Positions 6,598-12,378 of a stretch of DNA of 18,656 bases are shown one piece after another. This DNA comes from an uncultured Clostridia bacterium (GTDB taxonomy: Bacteria > Bacillota > Clostridia > Peptostreptococcales > Acidaminobacteraceae). The notes under the pieces are model-generated. The model was not told the DNA's origin. It ran no database searches and saw only the letters and a program-made list of their open reading frames with translations. Position 1 is the stretch's first letter; the number at the start of each line of letters is the position of its first letter. The position numbers and the translations under genes are program-made. The stretch covers positions 1 through 18,656 of the forward strand of contig CALFKA010000058.1 of the NCBI GenBank assembly GCA_937880545.1, written 5' to 3'.

Positions 6598-7746
6598 TTA
6601 TTCTGTGCATAAACTCTTTAGAAAAGCCGTAATACCTTTTCCAAGCTCATAGCCCGGTAGGAGTTTGTGCATTGTCTTCTCTATGGCGCAGACAGTGGCA
6701 GCCAGTTCGTGTTCATCGACATTGCCCATGTGGCCTATGCGAAACATCTTTCCTGCATAGGCTCCGAGTCCTCCGGCTACCTGAACTCCTTGTCTTTCCA
6801 GTTCACTTCGAAAGGCCAGATCTTCTACTCCCTTAGGATAGATCGGGTTTGACAGCGTGACGGCGCGACAGGAGGGATCGGCCAAGAGGGTGAATCCCAT
6901 GGCTTCTAGTGCCGCTCGCATCGCCTGCGCATTCCTTTTATGTCTCTCATAGCGATTTTCAAGTCCTTCTGCTTTTATGATGTCTACGGACTTCTTCATC
7001 GCCCAAGTCATGTTGACAGCCGGTGTCGCGAAGTACTTTTTTGTGTCATCCATGACAGGGGCCCACTTCTTGTAGTCAGCGTAGTACTCAATGACATCCG
7101 GGAGGGTCTCCCTGCGTGCGAGGGATTTCTTTCCCGCCCAAAGTAGAGCCAATCCGGGGGCTACCCCAAAAGCTTTTTGCGATCCGCTGAAAAGCACGTC
7201 GATATGATCTTTCGTCATATCCACGGGCTCTCCCGCTACGGAGCAGACGCCATCCACTATATAAAGTGTGTCAGGGTATTTGTTGACTACCTTTCCGATC
7301 TCACGGATCGGCGCAACGGCTCCCGTCGAGGTATCGACATGCGTCACTGTCACAGCATCATATTCCCTATTCTCTAACTGCGCTTGGACTTCCTCAGGGC
7401 TGACGACCTTCCCCCAAGGAGCAGAAATGACGTCAAACTCGTAGCCCTTCTTTTTTGCGATCTCAATAAAGCGATCCCCAAAGAAGCCATTCGATACGAT
7501 GAGAAGACGATCTCCCTGCTTCAGGTTGTTGACGACGGCCATCTCCATAGCAAAAGTCCCGCTGGCAGCGACGACAAACGCCATCCCATCGCAGCTCCAA
7601 AGCTCTTTGAGATCATCGATGAGCTGCTGGAAGTCAGCGACGAAATGACTATCTCCAAACGCAACCGTCTCCCTTCCCATCTCATCTTGGATCTCACGCA
7701 GTACCGGAGTCGGTCCCGGAATCATTAATAGTTTACGATTTTTCAC
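6598..7746 (-). CDS. Class V aminotransferase (alanine-glyoxylate / serine-pyruvate type)
   Basis: This 382-residue cytosolic PLP enzyme opens with the family signature LLMIPGPTPV (6-15). It has the cofactor motif ASGTFAMEMA (61-70), THVDTSTG (135-142) and IVDGVCS (163-169), the PLP lysine K191 in FSGSQKAFGVAPGLA, and RIGHMGN near the C-terminus, where the Arg binds the substrate carboxylate. This fits alanine-glyoxylate or serine-glyoxylate/pyruvate aminotransferase; phosphonate or purine-derived substrates are also found in the family. The start is GTG at 7746, with AAAGGA 7 nt upstream. It is a single-gene unit ended by the hairpin at 6541-6585. Confidence 0.9.
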   Translation of the reverse strand: MKNRKLLMIPGPTPVLREIQDEMGRETVAFGDSHFVADFQQLIDDLKELWSCDGMAFVVAASGTFAMEMAVVNNLKQGDRLLIVSNGFFGDRFIEIAKKKGYEFDVISAPWGKVVSPEEVQAQLENREYDAVTVTHVDTSTGAVAPIREIGKVVNKYPDTLYIVDGVCSVAGEPVDMTKDHIDVLFSGSQKAFGVAPGLALLWAGKKSLARRETLPDVIEYYADYKKWAPVMDDTKKYFATPAVNMTWAMKKSVDIIKAEGLENRYERHKRNAQAMRAALEAMGFTLLADPSCRAVTLSNPIYPKGVEDLAFRSELERQGVQVAGGLGAYAGKMFRIGHMGNVDEHELAATVCAIEKTMHKLLPGYELGKGITAFLKSLCTE

Positions 7747-7923
7747 ACCTTCATCCTTTCTTCAGGGCACAAATCTACTGAGAGACGTTTTTTTAAATAG
7801 TAGCCTGTCTATTTCAGTGACAGCTATCGCTTATAGTATAACGGAATTCACGCCTGGGGGGTGACTCTTTCCATAGCGCAAGATAAAGTTATCAAGAAAT
7901 CTCAGGTTTCGCTCCCCTTGCAG

Positions 7924-7932
7924 TGCTATAAT
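7924..7932 (+). promoter_or_regulatory. Extended -10 promoter of the flavoprotein gene
   Basis: TGCTATAAT matches the extended -10 consensus TGnTATAAT. No good -35 is seen 16-18 bp upstream. The start codon at 7950 is close, so the leader would be about 10 nt. The rest of the 7747-7949 gap holds a weak imperfect stem at 7803-7824 and nothing else I can support. Confidence 0.6.
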
Positions 7933-7949
7933 CAGGCAAAGGAGCCGCA

Positions 7950-9110
7950 TTGAAAGAAACCAACGCCGACACCCTCGTCATCGGCGCCGGTCCTGCCGGA
8001 CTGATGGCAGCGCTGGAAGCCTCCCAACGAGGAGACGTCATTATAATAGAAAAGGAAGACAGTCCCGGTAAGAAACTACTCCTCACCGGAGGCGGGCGTT
8101 GCAATGTCTCCAATCGATCCTCTCTCGATGATTATCTGGAGCACATCCCCCGAGGCGCTAACTTTCTCCGGAGTGCTTTTTCTCAGTTTTTCCATGAAGA
8201 TCTGGTCTGTCTTTTCGGCAAAGAACTGCCACTAATTACCGAAGACGATCGCCTATATCCAAGATCACAGAAGGCTCACGATGTTCTAGAATTCTTTCTA
8301 AGGAAACTTAGCAACACAGAGATCAGTACCGATACAAAGGTCACTTCCTTACAAAAAGTAGCGGATCGATGGATCATCAAAAGCACAAGAGGAACTTTCA
8401 GTGCTAAAAAGGTCATTGTCAGCAGTGGTGGGAGGAGTCTTCCCCACACAGGCTCCGACGGTTCCATGTTTCGCATCCTCTCAAACCTAGGAGTGGAGAT
8501 AACTCCTATAAATCCCGCTCTTGTCTCTATGTTTATGGAGAAGCCTTGGAAAGAACTTGCCGGCCTTACGTGTCCTGATGTTGTCATCAATTCACAGAAT
8601 ACGTCTCTAAGAGGAAGTCTCCTCTTTACCCATAAGGGGGTCTCAGGTCCTGTCGTGCTGGACATGTCTTCACTAGTCGAGCGCTTCTTCCCAATGTCAC
8701 TGACGATTGACTTTGTCCCTGACAAGGCGGAAAAGGACGTGATGGAGTATCTTTTCTCTTCAAAGCAGTCCCTTGCCAGCCGAGCACGCGCTTTCGTCCC
8801 GGAGAGGCTCGCCAGGCACCTCTTTCCCCAAACGAATGATAAACATCAGTGGAACAAAGAAAGGCGCCAAAGCGCAGCCAGGAAGCTAAAAGCACTCGAG
8901 GTGTCCATCCGCTCTTTTGCCGGATTTGAGTCGGCGATTGTCACCAGAGGTGGTATAGCACTACCCCAGCTCGACCCATCCACCCTTGAACACAAAACAC
9001 TCAAAGGTCTCTACTTCGCCGGAGAGTGTCTCGACGTCGATGCCCTTAGTGGTGGCTATAATTTGCAGATTGCTTGGTCGACGGGTTTTCTCAGTGGGCA
9101 GCTAAAGTAA
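7950..9110 (+). CDS. FAD-dependent oxidoreductase, BaiN/HI0933 (YhiN) family
   Basis: The product is 386 residues. The N-terminal dinucleotide-binding motif VIGAGPAGLMAALEA (10-24) is followed by the acidic ribose-binding E34 and the family signature GKKLLLTGGGRCNVSN (40-55). VSSGGRSLPHTGSDG (about 158-172) and the C-terminal GECLDVDALSGGYNLQIAWS (about 358-377), which closes the FAD site, are also family features. Members include the proposed bile-acid reductase BaiN and many proteins of unknown substrate; I do not assign one. The start is TTG at 7950 with AAAGGAG 5 nt upstream. It appears to be a single gene, convergent with the metal regulator gene. Confidence 0.9.
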   Translation: MKETNADTLVIGAGPAGLMAALEASQRGDVIIIEKEDSPGKKLLLTGGGRCNVSNRSSLDDYLEHIPRGANFLRSAFSQFFHEDLVCLFGKELPLITEDDRLYPRSQKAHDVLEFFLRKLSNTEISTDTKVTSLQKVADRWIIKSTRGTFSAKKVIVSSGGRSLPHTGSDGSMFRILSNLGVEITPINPALVSMFMEKPWKELAGLTCPDVVINSQNTSLRGSLLFTHKGVSGPVVLDMSSLVERFFPMSLTIDFVPDKAEKDVMEYLFSSKQSLASRARAFVPERLARHLFPQTNDKHQWNKERRQSAARKLKALEVSIRSFAGFESAIVTRGGIALPQLDPSTLEHKTLKGLYFAGECLDVDALSGGYNLQIAWSTGFLSGQLK

Positions 9111-9114
9111 GGCA

Positions 9115-9148
9115 AAAGAAAAAACGATCTGACCGGGATCAAATCGTT
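9115..9148 (-). terminator. Terminator of the DtxR/MntR-type gene
   Basis: AACGAT (9123-9128) and ATCGTT (9143-9148) form a stem whose minus-strand reading is followed by TTTTTTCTTTT. The plus-strand gene ends only 5 nt away, so the hairpin may act in both directions. Confidence 0.78.
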
Positions 9149-9178
9149 ATCTTGTATCATTCACTCCAAAAATCAGAG

Positions 9179-9553
9179 TTAGGCTTCGCTGATACCATCC
9201 GAGTGAGCGATGAGTTTCTGAAAAGTGTCTTCCGAAATATCGTGCTCAATCTTACAGGCCTCTTGTGCAGCAGTTTCCGGGTCGACGCCGATCCGACGAA
9301 GAAACTCCGCAATGGCTGTGTGTCTCTCATAGACTCGCTCAGCAATCTCCCTGCCTTGAGGAAGAAGATGAATAGCGCCATCCCCATCCACTTTGATGAG
9401 TCCCTGTTCTCTAAGTTTTTTCATAGCCACCGAAATACTCGGCTTGGAAAAACCCAGTTTGTTTACGATATCGATGGAGCGTACCTGCTCCAATTCTTCA
9501 CTGAGCATGAGGATTGTTTCAAGATAATCCTCTGCTGATTCATATAATTTCAT
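9179..9553 (-). CDS. DtxR/MntR-family metal-dependent transcriptional regulator
   Basis: This 124-residue protein has an N-terminal winged helix (about 4-65; the recognition part is LGFSKPSISVAMKKL) and a dimerisation/metal-binding domain (about 70-124). There is no C-terminal SH3/FeoA domain, as in MntR. Aligned by eye, the likely metal ligands are D9, E12, H78, C100, E103 and H104. D9 matches the Mn-type MntR, while C100 in ACKIEH matches the Fe-type DtxR, so metal preference cannot be read simply. I chose ATG 9553 (CGAGG 5 nt upstream) over a GTG at 9559 that overlaps it. No metal transporter gene is adjacent, so the targets are elsewhere. Confidence 0.87.
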   Translation of the reverse strand: MKLYESAEDYLETILMLSEELEQVRSIDIVNKLGFSKPSISVAMKKLREQGLIKVDGDGAIHLLPQGREIAERVYERHTAIAEFLRRIGVDPETAAQEACKIEHDISEDTFQKLIAHSDGISEA

Positions 9554-9568
9554 ACACACCTCGTAAAT

Positions 9569-9577
9569 AGTATATCA
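9569..9577 (-). promoter_or_regulatory. Extended -10 promoter of the metal regulator gene
   Basis: The minus strand reads TGATATACT, an extended -10 (TATACT at 9574-9569). It is back-to-back with the -35 of the tRNA-Gln promoter, only 11 bp away. I saw no convincing metal-regulator operator. Confidence 0.5.
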
Positions 9578-9585
9578 CGAAAACC

Positions 9586-9614
9586 TTGACACCAATCGAA
9601 GGCTGTCGTAAAAT
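9586..9614 (+). promoter_or_regulatory. Promoter of tRNA-Gln
   Basis: Consensus -35 TTGACA (9586-9591), 17-bp spacer and -10 TAAAAT (9609-9614). The mature tRNA starts 15 bp downstream. Confidence 0.8.
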
Positions 9615-9629
9615 TGACTTCGCACACAC

Positions 9630-9705
9630 TGGGGATTGGCCAAGCGGTTAAGGCACTCGGCTCTGACCCGAGAATTCGTCGGTTCGATCCCGACATCCCC
9701 TGCCA
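9630..9705 (+). tRNA. tRNA-Gln (anticodon CTG)
   Basis: A full cloverleaf is visible: acceptor GGGGAT (9631-9636) with ATCCCC (9695-9700), D-stem GCC/GGC, anticodon stem CTCGG/CCGAG (9656-9660 and 9668-9672) around loop CTCTGAC with anticodon CTG at 9663-9665, T-stem GTCGG/CCGAC around TTCGATC, discriminator G9702 and encoded CCA. It has its own promoter and terminator. Position 1 is T (9630) and position 72 is T (9701), so the terminal acceptor pair is a U-U mismatch instead of the usual U1-A72 of tRNA-Gln. Confidence 0.95.
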
Positions 9706-9711
9706 TAAGAA

Positions 9712-9749
9712 AGAGCTGCTGAGAAATGATTCAAAGCAGTTCTTTTATT
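9712..9749 (+). terminator. Terminator of the tRNA-Gln transcript
   Basis: AGAGCTGCT (9712-9720) pairs with AGCAGTTCT (9735-9743), with one G-U pair, followed by a T-rich tail. The stretch from 9750 to 9851 holds no gene or structure that I can support. Confidence 0.87.
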
Positions 9750-9851
9750 CTACTCACACTCTTCCGTCCCTACTGTCACCTCAACACTCGCAATCAACTC
9801 CAATTAATGCTGTGCCAGTGAGAATACTAGGATACCTAAGCAGTGGCAGAT

Positions 9852-9895
9852 GAGAAAACCGCTGCATTTCTCAGTGTTGAGAGATTCAGCGGTTT
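9852..9895 (-). terminator. Terminator of the HIRAN-domain gene
   Basis: AAACCGCTG (9856-9864) and CAGCGGTTT (9887-9895) form a 9-bp stem, with a second inner stem TCTCA/TGAGA. The minus-strand reading ends in GGTTTTCTC. The T-tract is short, so efficiency is uncertain. Confidence 0.75.
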
Positions 9896-9899
9896 AGGT

Positions 9900-10253
9900 T
9901 TATTGTGTCACCTCAGTTGGAATTTCTTGCCTGTTCTTCTTTTTTTTCTTTTTCTTCTTCTTGGGAATCACGCGGCAGATGACCTTTGTCTTCGTGGTAA
10001 ACAGCACTTCCGCCTTAAATGATTTGGGAAGCTGAGAATAAAGACCCGAAGCGGTTTTCGTACCATTTGCCTTCGTGTTGACACTGTTGGCGACATACCC
10101 CACCGTTCCGAGAGGATAGAGGCTGACACGAATCGCCTCATCGTCATATGGATTGTGTGGTTCTTTTTCACAGCGAAGAACAGACCCGATATAGAAAGGC
10201 TGGATCCCGGCATAGTGCCAAAATCCGGTGACGGTGATGTAGAACTCATTCAT
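9900..10253 (-). CDS. Small stand-alone HIRAN-domain protein with a poly-lysine tail
   Basis: This 117-residue protein has a HIRAN-like domain over about 3-75: FYITVTGFWHY, FYIGSVLRCEKEPHNPYDDE, AIRV and LGTVGYVANS fit the usual pattern of a beta-barrel with NPYD...AI and GYV motifs. HIRAN domains bind DNA ends, mostly within helicases and nucleases; here nothing is fused. After about residue 97 comes a run of nine lysines and a short tail, which could add nonspecific nucleic-acid binding. The ATG has AAGGAGG 5 nt upstream. The gene lies 61 nt after the WYL regulator gene and may share its transcript; its ribosome binding site is inside an inverted repeat. Confidence 0.75.
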   Translation of the reverse strand: MNEFYITVTGFWHYAGIQPFYIGSVLRCEKEPHNPYDDEAIRVSLYPLGTVGYVANSVNTKANGTKTASGLYSQLPKSFKAEVLFTTKTKVICRVIPKKKKKKKKKNRQEIPTEVTQ

Positions 10254-10257
10254 GATG

Positions 10258-10294
10258 GCCTCCTTTTGTATTCAGTCTATATCATAAAGGAGGC
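10258..10294 (-). promoter_or_regulatory. Inverted repeat that can hide the ribosome binding site of the HIRAN gene
   Basis: GCCTCCTTT (10258-10266) and AAAGGAGGC (10286-10294) are perfect 9-bp inverted copies separated by 19 bp. On the minus-strand RNA the second arm contains the Shine-Dalgarno of the 10253 start, so an RNA starting upstream could pair it with the first arm. A possible -10 (TATGAT) begins at the edge of the upstream arm, so an RNA starting there would lack that arm. Confidence 0.5.
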
Positions 10295-10314
10295 TGTGTC
10301 CGGTTAAGTGGACT

Positions 10315-11298
10315 TCAGTAGTTCTTTATTACAGTTTTCAAAAGTTCTTTCATCTCATGAACGGCTTCTTCGGGTCGGACGATGCGGGCTTTCTCCCCAA
10401 GAGCTGTTATCCACCCCAGGAAAAAGGGGCTGAGAGCCACCTTTACCCGCGCTTCAAAAAATCCTTCTCTTGATGGAAAGAAGTGGATGTTCTTTCCGAA
10501 CCTGTCGATCACGACACCTGCCAGATCATTGGCGAACTCGATCGTGACATAGATTTCCTCTCCCGAAAACATGGAAAAGTTGCGCTGAGTGTAGTTGGGA
10601 ACATCAATGCTTGCAATTACATCCTGTCCCAGTCGTGGCGTCTCCTCCACCGTGATATCGGTCATTTTATCTACGCGGTAATGCTTGATCATCTCGGCTT
10701 CGTGATCATAAGCAATGAGGTAATAATTTTCATCACTCCAGCAGAGGATGGCGGGACTGATGTCGTAGCGCTTCCCGTCGCGGCGGAGAATTTTCTTCTT
10801 TGTCACATCATAGGAGAAATAGGAGAAGGTAATTCGCCTATTACAGGAAATAGCTTCATGAATGCGGTCCACATTATGGTAGATGCTCTCATTCATGCTC
10901 TTGATGCGGTCTCGCACAAAAACTTGGCGCTTGATGAGCCGGCGCTTATTTCTTGCTCCGAATGCAGAGAGTTTCTCTATCAGCTCCATTGTTTTCTTCT
11001 CTGTGATGAACTTCGAAGCCTCTACGGCATCGATGAGGAGCTTCAGCTCGGCTGTCTCAAATGGTCGACTCTTGAGATAATATCCTTTAGGACTTCTCTT
11101 CTGATAGACGATCTCAAGCCCGAAATCCCGAAGCGCATCCAAGTCGTCGTAAATACTCTTGCGCTCTGCGGAGATCCCCTGACTATCGAGATAGTCCAGG
11201 ATCTCTTCCATGCTCAGAGGAGACTGGCTGTCACTCTCTTTCTCCAGCAATTCCTTGACATAAAGAATCTTCTGTTTTTGTCTGGCGAACTTTGCCAA
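10315..11298 (-). CDS. WYL-domain transcriptional regulator
   Basis: The protein is 327 residues when started at TTG 11298 (GGAG 6 nt upstream). A GTG at 11337 is in frame but lies inside a hairpin with no ribosome binding site. The N-terminal winged HTH is of DeoR type (about 1-65: MEEILDYLDSQGISAERKSI then YDDLDALRDFGL). The central WYL domain follows (about 125-205: ITFSYFSYDV, DISPAILCWSDENYYLIAYD, HYRVDKM), with the signature partly changed to CWSDENYYLI. The C-terminal WCX extension runs from about 230 to 320. WYL proteins sense nucleotides or nucleic acids or control defence and DNA-repair genes. It lies between a CBS-ACT gene and a HIRAN gene, all in one direction. Confidence 0.87.
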   Translation of the reverse strand: MAKFARQKQKILYVKELLEKESDSQSPLSMEEILDYLDSQGISAERKSIYDDLDALRDFGLEIVYQKRSPKGYYLKSRPFETAELKLLIDAVEASKFITEKKTMELIEKLSAFGARNKRRLIKRQVFVRDRIKSMNESIYHNVDRIHEAISCNRRITFSYFSYDVTKKKILRRDGKRYDISPAILCWSDENYYLIAYDHEAEMIKHYRVDKMTDITVEETPRLGQDVIASIDVPNYTQRNFSMFSGEEIYVTIEFANDLAGVVIDRFGKNIHFFPSREGFFEARVKVALSPFFLGWITALGEKARIVRPEEAVHEMKELLKTVIKNY

Positions 11299-11330
11299 AG
11301 CCGGCTCCTTTCTCCTTTTTGCTTGTAAGA

Positions 11331-11350
11331 AAGCCACCTGTCGGTGGCTT
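11331..11350 (-). terminator. Hairpin after the CBS-ACT gene, probably a weak terminator
   Basis: AAGCCACC (11331-11338) and GGTGGCTT (11343-11350) form a perfect 8-bp stem with a 4-nt loop at the CBS-ACT stop codon. On the minus strand only TTTCTTAC follows, so partial read-through into the WYL regulator gene is plausible. Confidence 0.55.
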
Positions 11351-11996
11351 AATTGGCTTCCTTTTTCGCAGGGACAAATTCCCGCACTTTGATCCCTCTG
11401 TCTTCAAGACGTCGGACGACCTCTTCCAGATCGCCTCCGGTAACGCGCAAGGAGATCTCCTGAACTCCCAGTGTCTCTGTATCGTATTTAGCTATATTGG
11501 TGATATTGACATCCATGCGTTCAAGTACACTGGTAATTCGTCTGAGCATTCCGACAAACTCCTGCGTGTAGATGACGATCTTGGCGTCCTGGAGTCCATA
11601 GACTTTCGTGATCAACTCAAACAGTGCTTTTTGTGTCAAGATGCCTTGGAAGATACCGGCATAATTAACGACCGGAATAAAGCGCATATTTGAGCGGAAG
11701 AATGCATCAGCGGCTTCTTCAACATACATCGTGTCAACGACAGGTGGTACTGACGTGTCCACAAAATGCTCAATCTTATTGGTGCGGAGGAATTCGCTGA
11801 AGGTCGCCTCTTTACTTTCGATAAATTTTTCATGGATGTAGAGGCTGGAGATATAACCGATAAATTTACCGTCTTCAACAACGGGCAGAGAAAGATAGCC
11901 GAGATCTTCGATTCTATTCAGGGCTTCTTCGAGTGACTGAGAGGGCAGCAAAGTGGTGAGGTTCTTTTCCGATGTCATGATCGCGCGAACTAGCAT
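11349..11996 (-). CDS. CBS-pair plus ACT domain protein
   Basis: This 215-residue cytosolic protein has two CBS motifs (about 1-60, with IMTSEKNLTTLLPSQSLEEA and LPVVEDGKFIGYI; and about 76-130, with FIPVVNYAGIFQGILTQKAL) and an ACT domain (about 136-208, with IVIYTQEFVGMLRRITSVLE then MDVNITNIAKY). The order resembles AcuB-like proteins. CBS pairs bind adenine nucleotides and ACT domains bind amino acids, so a regulatory sensor is likely, but the partner is unknown. AAGGAG is 7 nt before the ATG. It is transcribed away from the methionine T-box operon, from which it is separated by a shared 5' region of about 110 bp before that promoter's start. Confidence 0.88.
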   Translation of the reverse strand: MLVRAIMTSEKNLTTLLPSQSLEEALNRIEDLGYLSLPVVEDGKFIGYISSLYIHEKFIESKEATFSEFLRTNKIEHFVDTSVPPVVDTMYVEEAADAFFRSNMRFIPVVNYAGIFQGILTQKALFELITKVYGLQDAKIVIYTQEFVGMLRRITSVLERMDVNITNIAKYDTETLGVQEISLRVTGGDLEEVVRRLEDRGIKVREFVPAKKEAN

Positions 11997-12072
11997 ATAT
12001 TCTCTCCTTAAAAATAGTGATACTTGATATTACCTTTATGATACCAAAGAATGAAGAAAAAGAAACCTCCGC

Positions 12073-12100
12073 TTGACAATCCTTCTCATGTCGTGATACT
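12073..12100 (+). promoter_or_regulatory. Promoter of the methionine T-box operon
   Basis: -35 TTGACA (12073-12078) and -10 GATACT (12095-12100) with a 16-bp spacer. Transcription would start near 12107, just before the T-box leader. Confidence 0.65.
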
Positions 12101-12106
12101 GTTTGC

Positions 12107-12355
12107 GTGTCGGAAACTTTATAGGAAGAAGAGTAGTTGTGAAGGGAGCCTTGCAGAGAGTCCTTAACGGTGAAAGAGGACAGGCCAGAGCACAATGAAC
12201 ATGGTCTTTCTCTAGGATCAGCCGAAATGTAGGTTGATACGGGATGCGCCCGTTATAGCGATAGGATATGTAGTATCTGAAGCGGCTCTGCCAGGACAGC
12301 AGGGCAATAAAGGTGGTACCGCGGAACTCCCGCCCTTTAGAGGGGCGGTTTTTTA
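12107..12355 (+). promoter_or_regulatory. T-box riboswitch leader, probably methionine-specific
   Basis: The leader contains the T-box core GGTGGTACCGCGG (12312-12324) and a terminator stem CCGCCC/GGGCGG (12330-12335 and 12343-12348) followed by TTTTTT. Stem I has AGTA (12132-12135) opposite GAA (12197-12199), the loop-E motif of the specifier loop, closed by GTTGTG/CACAAT; a distal hairpin GTCCT/AGGAC encloses GGTGA. Uncharged tRNA would pair with the specifier codon and with TGGT (12314-12317), favouring the antiterminator. After GAA the sequence is CATGG, so the codon is CAU in the strict register or AUG one base later. TGGT pairs with a tRNA ending in ACCA, as tRNA-Met does; tRNA-His ends in CCCA. 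Together with metY/metA downstream this favours Met. Confidence 0.93.
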
Positions 12356-12378
12356 TTTTACGTAAAAAGGAGATAACG

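Noticed and set aside
7803..7824. Hairpin GC(C)TGTC...GACAGC as a regulatory element between divergent genes
   Set aside because: Short, with a bulge and no T-tract or known motif; not distinguishable from chance.
9614..9853. 79-codon open frame on the plus strand
   Set aside because: It runs across the tRNA-Gln gene and its terminator and has no ribosome binding site.
9706..9899. Integration (att) site downstream of tRNA-Gln
   Set aside because: No integrase gene and no repeat of the tRNA 3' end are present in the window.
10483..11328. 281-codon plus-strand open frame opposite the WYL regulator
   Set aside because: The minus-strand frame has clear HTH and WYL motifs; the plus-strand product shows no domain and no ribosome binding site.
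12197..12203. Histidine specificity of the T-box from codon CAU after GAA
   Set aside because: The antiterminator TGGT fits discriminator A73 and not the C73 of tRNA-His, and the downstream genes make methionine.
12313..12378. In-frame N-terminal extension of MetY from an ATG inside the leader
   Set aside because: It would translate the T-box and terminator; ATG 12379 has an AAAAAGGAG site and gives a normal MetY N-terminus.
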